Assembly (NCBI GenBank): GCA_041447245.1
Contig: JBGMEA010000023.1
Location: forward strand, 1-64,000
Direction of reading: 5' to 3'
From: JBGMEA01 sp041447245
GTDB lineage: Bacteria > Bacillota > Clostridia > Eubacteriales > Anaerofustaceae
DNA: 64,000 nt
Shown: positions 35,453-44,265 of the stretch, in pieces
Layout of the letters: every line of letters starts with the position of its first letter
Position numbering within the stretch: position 1 is the first letter of the stretch
The notes under the pieces: generated by a model
Databases searched by the model: none
Told to the model about the DNA's origin: nothing
The model's input: the letters and a program-made list of their open reading frames with translations, nothing else
Position numbers and translations under genes: made by a program

Positions 35453-35470
35453 GGCCGACATCTGTCGACC
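35453..35470 (-). promoter_or_regulatory. hairpin at the 5' end of the icd transcript
   Basis: On the minus strand GGTCGAC-AGAT-GTCGGCC forms a 7-bp stem (one G-T wobble), starting about three bases after the predicted transcription start. It could stabilise the mRNA or act as a protein site; no T-run follows. Confidence 0.5.
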
Positions 35471-35479
35471 GTATTAATA

Positions 35480-35508
35480 AATATAACAAATTTGTGTATA
35501 AAAGTCAA
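35480..35508 (-). promoter_or_regulatory. promoter of icd
   Basis: On the minus strand, TTGACT (35503-35508) and TATATT (35480-35485) are 17 bases apart. The predicted start is near 35473, giving a leader of about 77 bases before the icd ATG. Confidence 0.75.
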
Positions 35509-35741
35509 ACAATCAGCGCTTGATCATTATTTATCTGTTTGATGTCCTTTGGTTGCAAAATACAAAAATATTGATAATGGGATAGCACAGTATAATATAA
35601 TCAACGAATCAAGTGATTTGGCCAAAATTTGATATCATTTCGGATCGTTTTAGCTTTACGGGTTGGAGATGGATTGATTACGGTTCCTGATTAAATGACA
35701 ATTGTATCTGCGCTATGCAAGAAAGAATCTTTTTTTAACAT
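35509..35741. other. intergenic stretch, no gene seen
   Basis: The region between the icd promoter and the tRNA-Leu terminator is AT-rich. It includes TATAAT-like words at 35590-35601 without a well-spaced -35 box. I see no credible coding frame, RNA gene or repeat in it. Confidence 0.6.
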
Positions 35742-35763
35742 AAAAAAATGGCTTAAAGAAGCC
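35742..35763 (-). terminator. terminator of tRNA-Leu
   Basis: On the minus strand, ten bases after the CCA end, GGCTT-CTTT-AAGCC is followed by ATTTTTTT. It is a short but typical rho-independent terminator. Confidence 0.8.
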
Positions 35764-35773
35764 GGAAATAAAA

Positions 35774-35861
<88 letters not shown>

Positions 35862-36032
35862 ACGTAGGTTTTATTATACTATAGAATCAGGGAAAAATGA
35901 AGTTTTTTTTGCTTGAAAATCAACTTTTTTCACAGGTTTGTGATTGATATTGAAATTAAGAATTGCACGGCCTTTTTTGTTCATTCACTTGCGATTTGTA
36001 GTATAATATTAACAAAATCAACGGAGTATATT

Positions 36033-36893
36033 ATGAATGTTATATTGGTGACGGGCATGCTTGCATCAGGGAAAAGCATTGCATTGCGTGTATTTCAGGA
36101 TTTGGGATATTACTGTATCGACAATCTGCCTCCGTCTTTGATTATTTCTTTTGTTGAGCTTGCGAAAAAAAGTGATCCGCAAATCGGGAAGGTCGCATTT
36201 GTCGTTGATGCGCGCGGGGAAGCTTTTTTTAATGATTTGGATAAAGCAATGCTGTATTTGCAATCTGAAACAGATTGTGAAATATTGTTTGTTGATGCGG
36301 ATGATGAAGTGCTGATTCAACGCTATAAATTAATGCGAAGAAAACACCTGATGGCCGAGCATGAACGCATTGAGGAAACAATACTCAGAGAGCGTAAAAC
36401 GCTGGAACCTCTGAGAAAAATTGCAAATTATTATATCGATACCTCTGCTACGAGGGATAAAGAGTTTAAACAAAAAATGTTTGAAATGTTTTCTTCTCTG
36501 AGCGGAAAACCGGAATTTGTTGTTAACGTGGTATCATTTGGTTTCAAATATGGAATTCTGAAAGATGCGGATATTGTGTATGACGTTCGATTTCTTCCGA
36601 ATCCTTATTATGTAGATGAGTTAAAATCATTGACCGGATTGGACGAAAAAGTGAAGCTTTATGTTTTTGATTTTGAACAAACCGATATTTTTATTCTCAA
36701 GATATGCGATTTGTTCCGCTTTTTGATACCGTGTTATGCCAAAGAAGGGAAAAGTCAACTGATAGTCGGCATCGGCTGTTCGGGCGGACGGCACAGGTCG
36801 GTTGCTGTCGCAGAAGAAATTGCAAGGAAACTGTCAGGTTTGGGATACATCACGACAGCGGAACATCGCGACATTTTGAAAGATGAATATTGA
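36033..36893 (+). CDS. rapZ: RNase adapter/nucleotide-binding protein RapZ (YvcJ)
   Basis: The 286-aa P-loop protein of the RapZ/YvcJ family has Walker A GMLASGKS at residues 8-15, CIDNLPPSL, FVDADDEVLIQRYKLMRRKHL and C-terminal GIGCSGGRHRSVAVAE. In E. coli RapZ controls small-RNA decay and amino-sugar synthesis; in Bacillus YvcJ affects competence and phospho-sugar metabolism. The open frame extends upstream to 35913, but the ATG at 36033 has GGAG upstream and starts the P-loop strand. TATAAT at 36002-36007 is a likely -10. yvcK follows, as usual. Confidence 0.94.
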   Translation: MNVILVTGMLASGKSIALRVFQDLGYYCIDNLPPSLIISFVELAKKSDPQIGKVAFVVDARGEAFFNDLDKAMLYLQSETDCEILFVDADDEVLIQRYKLMRRKHLMAEHERIEETILRERKTLEPLRKIANYYIDTSATRDKEFKQKMFEMFSSLSGKPEFVVNVVSFGFKYGILKDADIVYDVRFLPNPYYVDELKSLTGLDEKVKLYVFDFEQTDIFILKICDLFRFLIPCYAKEGKSQLIVGIGCSGGRHRSVAVAEEIARKLSGLGYITTAEHRDILKDEY

Positions 36894-36914
36894 TTTGAGG
36901 AATATTGTAACTGC

Positions 36915-37871
36915 ATGAAAGAAAAAAAGAAAATTGTTCTGATCGGCGGAGGAACGGGGAATGCTGTCTTTCTAAGGACGCTGAAATATTATCCGTGTGA
37001 GATCAGTGCAATTGTTACGGTAGCCGATGATGGAGGCAGTTCGGGGACGATTCGACAGGACTATGGGATTTTGCCTCCCGGTGATATCAGAAACTGTATC
37101 GTTGCTCTGGCGGACGAAGAAAATATTATGGCAGAGTTGATGGATTACCGTTTTACAGATGGTTTCATGAAAACGCAAAGTTTCGGAAATATTATGATAA
37201 CGGCAATGCATCAAATCAGCGGAAATTTTCCTGCAGCTGTTAGAATGGTCAGCGATGTTTTGGCCGTTAATGGGCGAGTGCTGCCTGTAACAACACAGGA
37301 TATTGTATTGTGCGCTCAACTGAATAGCGGGCGTATCATTGAAGGTGAATCAAAAATCCCTTTGTATTGCGCATCTTTTCATGATAAGATCCAAAAAATG
37401 TATCTATGCCCTGATAACGCAGAAGCGTATATAGAGTGCACGGAAGCGATCAAAGAAGCGGATATTATCGTTTATAGTCCGGGAAGTCTTTATACTTCAC
37501 TGATACCGAATTTGCTTGTAAATGGTATATGTGAAGCATTGACATCATCGGAAGCAAAAAAGTATTATGTACAAAATATTATGACTCAGAACGGCGAAAC
37601 GAATGGATATCGATTGAGCGATCATATAAAGGCCATCGTTAAACACGCGAAGGGGAAAAATATCATTGATACAGTCGTATATAATACGGGCATACTGCCG
37701 GTTGATATTCTAAATTTGTATGAGAAAGAGGATGCGTATCCCGTAGTTAATGATGTCGACTCGTTTGATTCTATTCAATTTAGCTTTGCAGGGTTGGAAA
37801 TGGTAAAAATAATAGACCGGAAGATCCGACATGACAGTAAAGTCTTCTGGGACTATGTATTCAATAATTAG
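36915..37871 (+). CDS. yvcK: YvcK/CofD-like gluconeogenesis factor
   Basis: The 318-aa protein of the YvcK family begins with IVLIGGGTGNAVFLRTLKYY, followed by TVADDGGSSGTIRQDYGILPPGDIRN. It is required for growth on gluconeogenic carbon sources and for cell shape in Bacillus, binds UDP-sugars, and is a substrate of PrkC-type kinases, so it may be controlled by the kinase at 27889. The usual downstream whiA is replaced here by an AIR-synthase-like gene. Confidence 0.93.
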   Translation: MKEKKKIVLIGGGTGNAVFLRTLKYYPCEISAIVTVADDGGSSGTIRQDYGILPPGDIRNCIVALADEENIMAELMDYRFTDGFMKTQSFGNIMITAMHQISGNFPAAVRMVSDVLAVNGRVLPVTTQDIVLCAQLNSGRIIEGESKIPLYCASFHDKIQKMYLCPDNAEAYIECTEAIKEADIIVYSPGSLYTSLIPNLLVNGICEALTSSEAKKYYVQNIMTQNGETNGYRLSDHIKAIVKHAKGKNIIDTVVYNTGILPVDILNLYEKEDAYPVVNDVDSFDSIQFSFAGLEMVKIIDRKIRHDSKVFWDYVFNN

Positions 37872-37879
37872 GAAGTAAA

Positions 37880-38851
37880 ATGAAATTTGGGAAATTGACG
37901 AATGAGCAAATGGAAGATATTCTGTTTCGTAAAATAAAACGCAAACGCAAAGAGACGATTATTGGTCCGGGCATTGGAGCAGATTGTGCAATTGCAGATT
38001 TTGGAGATAATTATCTTGTTATTTCTACAGATCCGATCACCGGTACCGAAAAGGGAATCGGAAGACTTTGTGTGAATATTTGCTGCAATGATATTGCAGC
38101 TGCAGGAGGGGAACCGATTGGTATATTAATTACAATACTGATCCCTCCGAGCGGGTCTTTGCAACAGGTTGAGGAAATAATTGATGAAGTGTTGCAGACC
38201 TGTGATGAAAACTGCATTGATTTGATCGGAGGCCATACCGAAATCAGCAGCGCAGTCAATCGTTTCGTACTGTCGGGCGTTAGCTTGGGAAAGCGTACGA
38301 AGTCACCTTTTTTGACGATTGAAGAAGGTGATCGGCTTGTGATGAGTAAATTTGCGGGTATTGAAGGTACTGCAATTTTGGCTGCCGAGAAGAAGGATGA
38401 ACTGAGCGGTATTCTCACGGATAAAGAATTGCTTCAGGCAATTGAATGGATCAAACATACATCTGTGATTCGGGAAGGATTGATCGGGCGGAATAACGGC
38501 GCAATAATGATGCATGATGCTACGGAAGGCGGCGTTTTGGGAGCAGCATGGGAAATGGCTGAAACTGTCGGAATCGGTTTGGAAATTGAAATGAACCGAA
38601 TTCCGATTCATTGTGTGACAAAAAAAATATGCAATCATTTTCAAATTGATCCGTTTCGTTTGATTTCAAGCGGAGTAATGTTGTTTGCTGTGCGTGACTC
38701 CCAGACGTTGGTTCATGCTTTAATGACACAAGGGATAGAGGCTGCAGTAATCGGGACATTTCGGGAGAAGGGGAAATATTTGCTCGCACATCATACAAAA
38801 ATGGAATTATTCCCGCCGCAAGGCGATGAGTTATATAAAGTACTGAAGTAG
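37880..38851 (+). CDS. AIR synthase-related protein (HypE/ThiL-like fold)
   Basis: The 323-aa protein has the PurM/HypE two-domain fold. GPGIGADCAIADFGD and VISTDPITGT are the N-terminal ATP-binding part, CCNDIAAAGGEPIGILITIL the conserved CCNDI/AAMGA-like segment, and MMHDATEGGVLGAAWEMAE the C-terminal glycine-rich motif. It lacks the C-terminal PRVCGT motif of true HypE, and no hyp genes are near, so a hydrogenase role is unlikely. The function is unknown. The stop is 12 bases before rph. Confidence 0.85.
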   Translation: MKFGKLTNEQMEDILFRKIKRKRKETIIGPGIGADCAIADFGDNYLVISTDPITGTEKGIGRLCVNICCNDIAAAGGEPIGILITILIPPSGSLQQVEEIIDEVLQTCDENCIDLIGGHTEISSAVNRFVLSGVSLGKRTKSPFLTIEEGDRLVMSKFAGIEGTAILAAEKKDELSGILTDKELLQAIEWIKHTSVIREGLIGRNNGAIMMHDATEGGVLGAAWEMAETVGIGLEIEMNRIPIHCVTKKICNHFQIDPFRLISSGVMLFAVRDSQTLVHALMTQGIEAAVIGTFREKGKYLLAHHTKMELFPPQGDELYKVLK

Positions 38852-38863
38852 AAAGAGGCATAT

Positions 38864-39586
38864 ATGAGATTTGACAAAAGAAAAAATGATGAAATCCGGA
38901 CGGTCAGAATTACCAGAAATTATCTGAAATATCCGCATGGATCGGTATTGATTGAATTTGGTGACACAAAAGTAATTTGTACGGCGATTGTGGAAGAAAA
39001 AGTCCCACAGTTTCTGAAAGGTTCCGGTCAGGGATGGATTACTGCAGAATATAATATGCTGCCCGGTGCAAATGCACAACGTAAACAGAGAGATATTACG
39101 AAGCTGAAATTGGATGGACGAAGCGCTGAAATTCAACGTCTCGTCGGAAGATCGCTCCGCAGTGTTACCCAATTGGAAAAACTCGGAGAAAGAACAATTT
39201 GGATTGACTGTGATGTGATTCAGGCGGACGGAGGCACACGAGTCGCCAGCATTACCGGAAGTTATATTGCATTGTATGACGCGATTTCTTATTTGATCAA
39301 CGCAGAATTGCTGAAAGAAAATCCGATTCAGTATCATATGGCCGCTGTGAGTGTCGGAATTGTGGATAATGAACCGATGGTTGACCTTTGTTATGCCGAA
39401 GACAGCAAAGCGATTGCCGATATGAATGTTGTAATGACGGAACAGGGGAATTATATTGAAATTCAGGCGACAGGCGAAGCTCGTCCGATCACGGAAGTAG
39501 AAATGGATCAATTGTTACTGATGTCAAAAAACGCTATTATGCAAATTATTCAGATCCAAAAGCAGGTTTTGGAATTGAAATCATGA
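38864..39586 (+). CDS. rph: ribonuclease PH
   Basis: This 240-aa phosphorolytic 3'-5' exoribonuclease trims tRNA 3' ends. MRFDKRKNDEIRTVRITRNYLKYPHGSVLIEFGDTKV, GWITAEYNMLPGA, the RQQRDI-like RKQRDI and WIDCDVIQADGGTRVASITG are hallmark segments. The length is normal. It overlaps the next gene by four bases. The rph-rdgB-yfcE order is a conserved Bacillota cluster. Confidence 0.96.
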   Translation: MRFDKRKNDEIRTVRITRNYLKYPHGSVLIEFGDTKVICTAIVEEKVPQFLKGSGQGWITAEYNMLPGANAQRKQRDITKLKLDGRSAEIQRLVGRSLRSVTQLEKLGERTIWIDCDVIQADGGTRVASITGSYIALYDAISYLINAELLKENPIQYHMAAVSVGIVDNEPMVDLCYAEDSKAIADMNVVMTEQGNYIEIQATGEARPITEVEMDQLLLMSKNAIMQIIQIQKQVLELKS

Positions 39587-40197
39587 AAGAAATTGTGTTC
39601 GCTACTGCCAACAAAAACAAACTGCAGGAATTGAGAGAAATATTAACGGGGTATCAAATTCTTTCGCTAAAAGATATCGGCTTTCAGACTGAGATCGAAG
39701 AAAACGGGAATTCTTTTGAAGAGAACGCGCTAATCAAGGCCAGAAACGTTTTTCTTTCATGTGGTAAAACAGTAATTGCCGATGATTCCGGACTGTGCGT
39801 GGATGCGTTGGGTGGTGCTCCCGGGATTTATTCCGCAAGATATTCGGGATGCCATGGGGACGATAAAGCAAACAATGTCAAATTGCTGCATGAAATGAGA
39901 GAAGTAGCGGCGGAGAGAAGAACAGCAAAATTTGTTTCTGCCGGCGCTGTAGTATTTGATGATGGATCCGAGTATGTTGTGCGCGGAGAAGTAAACGGTC
40001 TGATCGGTTATGAAGAACTCGGAGAAAACGGTTTCGGGTATGACCCCTTGTTTATATGCAAGGAAAGCGGTTTGACATACGCACAAATGGAAAATAGACA
40101 AAAAAATGAGATCAGTCACAGAAAAAGAGCATTTGAAAAATTAAAACCAAAGATCGATCGTTATTTTGAAAATAAAGCTGAGTTGGAAAACAGATGA
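39583..40197 (+). CDS. rdgB: XTP/dITP pyrophosphatase
   Basis: The 204-aa house-cleaning enzyme hydrolyses dITP, XTP and related aberrant purine nucleotides. IVFATANKNKLQELREIL is the substrate loop, SFEENALIKARN and VIADDSGLCVDALGGAPGIYSARY bind metal and base, and GFGYDPLFIC and MSHR-like ISHRKRAFEKL close the fold. It overlaps rph and the phosphoesterase gene by four bases each, giving tight coupling. Confidence 0.95.
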   Translation: MKEIVFATANKNKLQELREILTGYQILSLKDIGFQTEIEENGNSFEENALIKARNVFLSCGKTVIADDSGLCVDALGGAPGIYSARYSGCHGDDKANNVKLLHEMREVAAERRTAKFVSAGAVVFDDGSEYVVRGEVNGLIGYEELGENGFGYDPLFICKESGLTYAQMENRQKNEISHRKRAFEKLKPKIDRYFENKAELENR

Positions 40198-40670
40198 AAA
40201 TATTGGCAGTTTCAGATTCTCATCAAGATATCCGTTCTTTGAATGAAGCAATTGAATCCGAAGATAATACTGACTTATTGCTTCATGCGGGAGATTATGC
40301 AAAAGATATAAGAATGGCTCGGACAGAAAAAATGGACTGCCGTTGCGTGAAAGGAAATTGCGACGGCAGTTTTTCCTGTGACCCGGGCGAATTGATCATC
40401 GAGATCGGATTGACAAAAATTCTTCTGACGCACGGTCATCGTTTCGGCGTGAAATATTCTCTGGATGCACTGACTGAATATGGGTTAGAAAAAGGAGTCC
40501 ATGCTGTTGTTTTCGGACACACGCATCGACAATATCTGGAAAACCGAAACGGAATTTTGTTGATCAATCCGGGGTCGGTTTCCAGACAAAAATCTCCGTC
40601 TGCCGGATATGCGCTTATTATAACGGACGGAGACGGAGATATCATTGGCATTGAATTGAAACGACTATGA
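40194..40670 (+). CDS. YfcE/MJ0936 family phosphodiesterase
   Basis: The 158-aa calcineurin-like metallophosphoesterase has the metal motifs VSDSHQD (Asp/His), HAGDYAKD, VKGNCD, LTHGHRF and FGHTHRQYLENRNG, with the closing NPGSVSRQK. YfcE-type enzymes hydrolyse phosphodiesters in vitro; the natural substrate is unknown. It ends the rph cluster, and its last six bases overlap the end of the convergent homocysteine methyltransferase gene. Confidence 0.92.
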   Translation: MKILAVSDSHQDIRSLNEAIESEDNTDLLLHAGDYAKDIRMARTEKMDCRCVKGNCDGSFSCDPGELIIEIGLTKILLTHGHRFGVKYSLDALTEYGLEKGVHAVVFGHTHRQYLENRNGILLINPGSVSRQKSPSAGYALIITDGDGDIIGIELKRL

Positions 40671-41522
40671 TAATTTTTTGCGAAGTTGTTGCATGCATGT
40701 AGGATCGCTCCCGCAGCAACCTCCCAAGATATGAATTCCGTTACGGTAGAATGCATACAATCCTTCAGCAAATGTATCGGGAGACATTCGATAGATGGTA
40801 TGCTCTCCGTCTGTTTCCGGTTGTCCGCGGTTTGGCTCTGCAAACAGCGGTTTATTTATTTTAGATTTTAGTTCAAGTGCCAACGGCAACATTTCTGCAG
40901 GTGTGAGGGTGCAGTTGATTCCCCCGGCATCAATATCGCTGTGATTGATAAATTCCGCCCATTCTTCCAACGGAAATCCCAACCATGTTTTTAATCTGGA
41001 AGTAAAAGTCATAGCAGCAAGAATTGGCTTTTTGCAAATATCTCTGCATGCCTGAATCGCAGCCCGCATTTCGTTAATGTCGGAAATGGTTTCTATCACA
41101 AACAAATCAACGTTTTCATGTGCTTCCTTGATTTGTAACGCAAAATAATCATAAGCCGATTCATAAGGATGTTGACCGTACGGTTCCATCAATTTCCCGG
41201 TAGGACCGAGATTCAACGCGATATATTTGTCAGGATAGCATTCTCGAGCCTTCGATGCAGCTATAACAGCACTGCGGACGGTTTCTTTGACGGTCATATT
41301 TGCTTTCTGCATACTTTCCGGAGTAATGTTGAATGTGTTGGTCAAAATAATATCACACCCTGCGGAAAAATATTCTTTATGGATTTCGGTGATGATTTCC
41401 GGTTTTTCAATATTGATTCGATGTGTTTTATTGCCGCCAAATCCCATGCCGATCAAGACCGCTCCCATCGATCCGTCCAAAAGCAACAATTCGTTATTAT
41501 GGATTCTTTCTTTCAAAAGCAT
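40665..41522 (-). CDS. homocysteine S-methyltransferase family protein
   Basis: The 285-aa protein matches the N-terminal (Hcy-binding) domain of MetH and BHMT. LLLLDGSMGAVLIGMGF, DIILTNTFNITPESM, the zinc Cys in GGINCTLTP and the Cys pair in LGGCCGSDP are present. It lacks the folate, cobalamin and activation domains, so it is either a stand-alone methyltransferase using a methyl donor such as S-methylmethionine or a subunit working with a separate corrinoid protein. The B12 uptake locus at 47251 makes a corrinoid partner possible, but none is encoded here. Confidence 0.88.
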   Translation of the reverse strand: MLLKERIHNNELLLLDGSMGAVLIGMGFGGNKTHRINIEKPEIITEIHKEYFSAGCDIILTNTFNITPESMQKANMTVKETVRSAVIAASKARECYPDKYIALNLGPTGKLMEPYGQHPYESAYDYFALQIKEAHENVDLFVIETISDINEMRAAIQACRDICKKPILAAMTFTSRLKTWLGFPLEEWAEFINHSDIDAGGINCTLTPAEMLPLALELKSKINKPLFAEPNRGQPETDGEHTIYRMSPDTFAEGLYAFYRNGIHILGGCCGSDPTCMQQLRKKLS

Positions 41523-41532
41523 ATGAATTCTC

Positions 41533-42366
41533 CTACTTAAAATAAGAAATGTTTACGGCGAGAAGCAACCCCACCGTCCAGCAATAGACGGAAAAATAAA
41601 CTAAATGTCCTTTTTTTACGATCAGGTTAAATAGTTTGATGGATAGATACCCAATGATCAAAGATGTTATAAAACCGCACACCACAGGAATCATTGAGAT
41701 TTCATCAATCATTTTGACAATATCTTTCATTTCGATAAGCACCGAACCCAATATAGCAGGGAGTGCCAAAAGAAAAGAAAATTCCAACGCTTCTTCTTTT
41801 TTTAGACCGCAAACCAGTCCTCCGACCATTGTCGTCCCCGAACGCGAAATTCCGGGAAGAATGGCAACCATTTGAAATAAACCGACGATTATTGATTTGC
41901 CGAAGCCTAATTGTTGAATTTCTTTATGATTGTTTTGACTGATTTTTTCTCCGAGCAGAAGGATAAATCCTGTCAGAAATAGAGTCATGGACACGATAAA
42001 CACTTTGCTGAAGACATTTTCAATCAAATCATTCAGCAATACTCCGACAATACCGGCCGGAATCGATGCAATGACAATATAGATCAGATAATAGCGGTAT
42101 TTGCTTTTTGACAAATTGAAACCTTTGAATCTGATCAGATCGAAAAGCATTCCGAAAAATTCTTTAATCAGATTCCAGACTGAAGCCGGATAGGCGGCAA
42201 TAATTGCAAAAAAAGTACCCAAATGCAGAACGATTGTGATTGCAAGATTATCATTGTTGATTCCAAATAATGATTGAGCAATCACAAGATGTCCGGAACT
42301 GCTGATTGGGAGAAATTCGGTTATTCCCTGAATGATTCCCAAGATAATGGCTTGTAATGTATTCAT
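41533..42366 (-). CDS. uppP: undecaprenyl-diphosphatase
   Basis: This 277-aa integral membrane enzyme of the BacA/UppP family recycles the lipid carrier for wall synthesis. IIQGITEFLPISSSGHLV and PGISRSGTTMVGGL hold the two conserved catalytic segments. Seven or eight hydrophobic segments are visible. The start at 42366 follows GAGGAACTT; the longer frame from 42396 lacks an RBS. A minus-strand TATAAT lies just upstream. It precedes the homocysteine methyltransferase gene by ten bases. Confidence 0.95.
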   Translation of the reverse strand: MNTLQAIILGIIQGITEFLPISSSGHLVIAQSLFGINNDNLAITIVLHLGTFFAIIAAYPASVWNLIKEFFGMLFDLIRFKGFNLSKSKYRYYLIYIVIASIPAGIVGVLLNDLIENVFSKVFIVSMTLFLTGFILLLGEKISQNNHKEIQQLGFGKSIIVGLFQMVAILPGISRSGTTMVGGLVCGLKKEEALEFSFLLALPAILGSVLIEMKDIVKMIDEISMIPVVCGFITSLIIGYLSIKLFNLIVKKGHLVYFSVYCWTVGLLLAVNISYFK

Positions 42367-42429
42367 AAGTTCCTCATAATTTGTTGAATAATTCATTATA
42401 ACATAAAGAGATGAAAAAGTGTCTATAAA

Positions 42430-42453
42430 GAAAAAAGCCGACTTTCGCCGACT
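42430..42453 (-). terminator. terminator of lysC
   Basis: On the minus strand AGTCGGC-GAAA-GTCGGCT forms a 7-bp stem, two of them G-U, with a GNRA tetraloop, followed by TTTTTTC. On the DNA it looks like a direct repeat (GCCGACT twice), but with wobble pairs it is a hairpin. Confidence 0.8.
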
Positions 42454-42464
42454 CTGTTTCTCGT

Positions 42465-43658
42465 TTATTTAATCAGTGCTTTATGGAGTAAATTAACGGC
42501 CAAAGGCGCTTTTTTGCTTTCGACAAGTACAGAGATTGTACTGCTGGAGTCTGTTGACTGGAAGACCTGTATGTCATTGGAATACAGCACAGCAATGATA
42601 CGCGCCATAATACCCGGAACTCCGCAGATTTGATTCCCGAGAATAGTGATTTTCGTGAAATCATCCGTTATCGTATAATCAAGGCCCAACTGATGCATGA
42701 TGGAAGACACTTTTCGCTTGTCTTCTTTTTTGATGATAAAATTCTTTCTGTCGGGGAAGATATTGATCATATCAATGCTGATATGATGATCCGCCAATTT
42801 AGTGAACATTGCATCTTCTTTTTTTAGATCCGTGAACTTGATTTCAGCCTGCGAACAATTGCCGAGGCTTGTCACTGCGCTGAACATGGATTCGCCTCTT
42901 GCAATGTCGGAGCCGTCATTGATAACCGTACATTCGCTTTTGCGACCTTTTTTCACATTCAGGACAGAGACCGGAACATTGGCTTTCATCGCAAATTCAA
43001 CTGCTCTGGGATGAATGACTTTTGCGCCGTACTCTGCCAGTTGGAATACATCTTTATATTCGATTACATTCAGCAATTCTGCTGTTTGTACGACATTCGG
43101 ATCGGCAGTCATGACTCCGTCCACATCCGTATAAATTTCAATGGATTCAGCGTTCAGCGCCCCACCCAAAGCTGTGGCTGTAATATCGCTTCCGCCTCGC
43201 CCGAGCGTCAGAATCTGATAATCTTTGCTCATCCCTTGGAAACCCGCAACGACGGGAATGATTCCCTGAGAGAGTAAATTGAGAATGGTGGCCGTATCGA
43301 TATCCAGTATTTTCCCTTCGCCGAAATTGTTGTCTGTTAAAATTCCGGCTTGTCCTCCGGTGAGCGGATATGCTTTGTATCCAGCTTGTTTCAGTTCTTC
43401 CGAAACAATTACTGTTGTAATGGTTTCCCCGCAGGAAGCAAGCAGATCTTTGCTGCGCAAATCGGTTCCGTCGATGGCCGGTAAAAGGGAGAACAGTGCG
43501 TCGGTGGAATACGGTTCCGGTTTTCTGCCCATCGCCGACACAACAATAACAGGTTGCAATCCTTCCTGCAGTGCATCTTTGACATTCAGAATGATATTGG
43601 TTCGATTTTCTTTTGTATTGACACTTGTGCCGCCGTATTTTTGTACGACAATTCTCAA
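42465..43658 (-). CDS. lysC: aspartate kinase
   Basis: This 397-aa enzyme phosphorylates aspartate, the first step to lysine, threonine and methionine. VVQKYGGTSVNTKENR, VVSAMGR, GRGGSDITATALG and TDVDGVMTADPNVV are catalytic signatures. Two C-terminal ACT domains (about 265-397) should bind feedback inhibitors. Translation begins at TTG (43658) with GGAGG seven bases upstream. The promoter at 43715-43743 leaves a short leader, with no lysine riboswitch visible. No fused homoserine dehydrogenase. Confidence 0.95.
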   Translation of the reverse strand: MRIVVQKYGGTSVNTKENRTNIILNVKDALQEGLQPVIVVSAMGRKPEPYSTDALFSLLPAIDGTDLRSKDLLASCGETITTVIVSEELKQAGYKAYPLTGGQAGILTDNNFGEGKILDIDTATILNLLSQGIIPVVAGFQGMSKDYQILTLGRGGSDITATALGGALNAESIEIYTDVDGVMTADPNVVQTAELLNVIEYKDVFQLAEYGAKVIHPRAVEFAMKANVPVSVLNVKKGRKSECTVINDGSDIARGESMFSAVTSLGNCSQAEIKFTDLKKEDAMFTKLADHHISIDMINIFPDRKNFIIKKEDKRKVSSIMHQLGLDYTITDDFTKITILGNQICGVPGIMARIIAVLYSNDIQVFQSTDSSSTISVLVESKKAPLAVNLLHKALIK

Positions 43659-43714
43659 TTGGGTTCCTCCGTAAGTATATATAAAAAATATAAAAAACTG
43701 AAAAATTTGCTATC

Positions 43715-43743
43715 ATTTTACCGCGAATCAGGGTAAGTTGCAA
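43715..43743 (-). promoter_or_regulatory. promoter of lysC
   Basis: On the minus strand TTGCAA (43738-43743) and TAAAAT (43715-43720) are 17 bases apart, about 57 bases upstream of the TTG start. Confidence 0.7.
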
Positions 43744-43767
43744 GAAAATCCTTTCTGTTGAAGCGCT

Positions 43768-44208
43768 TTATTTCCCTGTGTGTCCGAATCCGCCTGTCCC
43801 TCTGTCTGTAGAGGATAATTCATCGGTGAGAAAAAACGAAGCGTGGATACAGGGAGAAATGATCATTTGGGCAATTCTTTCGCCCGGCTGCAAACGGTAA
43901 TCTTCCTGCGAAATATTATGGAGAACGACTTTGATTTCTCCTCTGTAGTCCGAATCAATCGTGCCGACTCCATTCGCAACCACGATCCCATGCTTCAGCG
44001 TCATTCCGCTGCGGGAACGAATCTGGGCTTCATAGCCGAAAGGAAGAGCTAAGTATAATCCGGTAGGGATCAAAACGATGCCATTTACCTCGATCAGAAG
44101 GGGTTCTGCAAGATTCGCGCGAATGTCGGCACCGGCCGAACCTTCCGTTTCGTAGCTTGGTGAAGGGTAAGGGGAGTGATTGACCAGTTTGATTTCAATC
44201 TTTTCCAT
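43768..44208 (-). CDS. dut: dUTP diphosphatase
   Basis: This 146-aa trimeric dUTPase keeps uracil out of DNA. All five motifs are visible: AGADIRA, RSRSGM, GTIDSDYRGE, RIAQMI and the C-terminal RGTGGFGHTG. The start at 44208 begins MEKIEIKLVN; the open frame continues upstream to 44253 through the pnp terminator, which is unlikely to be coding. GGAAAC is a modest RBS. It lies between lysC and pnp, with no gene pairing that suggests special control. Confidence 0.94.
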   Translation of the reverse strand: MEKIEIKLVNHSPYPSPSYETEGSAGADIRANLAEPLLIEVNGIVLIPTGLYLALPFGYEAQIRSRSGMTLKHGIVVANGVGTIDSDYRGEIKVVLHNISQEDYRLQPGERIAQMIISPCIHASFFLTDELSSTDRGTGGFGHTGK

Positions 44209-44232
44209 AGTATTGTTTCCAGTCCATAATAA

Positions 44233-44262
44233 AATCAAAGTGCCTTTCGGCACTTGATTTTT
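44233..44262 (-). terminator. terminator of pnp
   Basis: AAGTGCC-GAAA-GGCACTT on the minus strand, extendable through ATCA/TGAT with a one-base bulge, ends in TTTGATTTTAT just after the pnp stop codon. Confidence 0.8.
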
Positions 44263-44265
44263 AAT

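Noticed and set aside
37880..38851. HypE hydrogenase maturation protein
   Set aside because: The C-terminal PRVCGT-type cysteine motif is missing and no hyp genes are nearby.
42436..42453. A tandem GCCGACT repeat after lysC
   Set aside because: With G-U pairs it is a hairpin followed by a T-run on the minus strand, so a terminator explains it.
43659..43767. A lysine riboswitch before lysC
   Set aside because: The region is only about 110 bases and includes the promoter; no lysine riboswitch core is visible.
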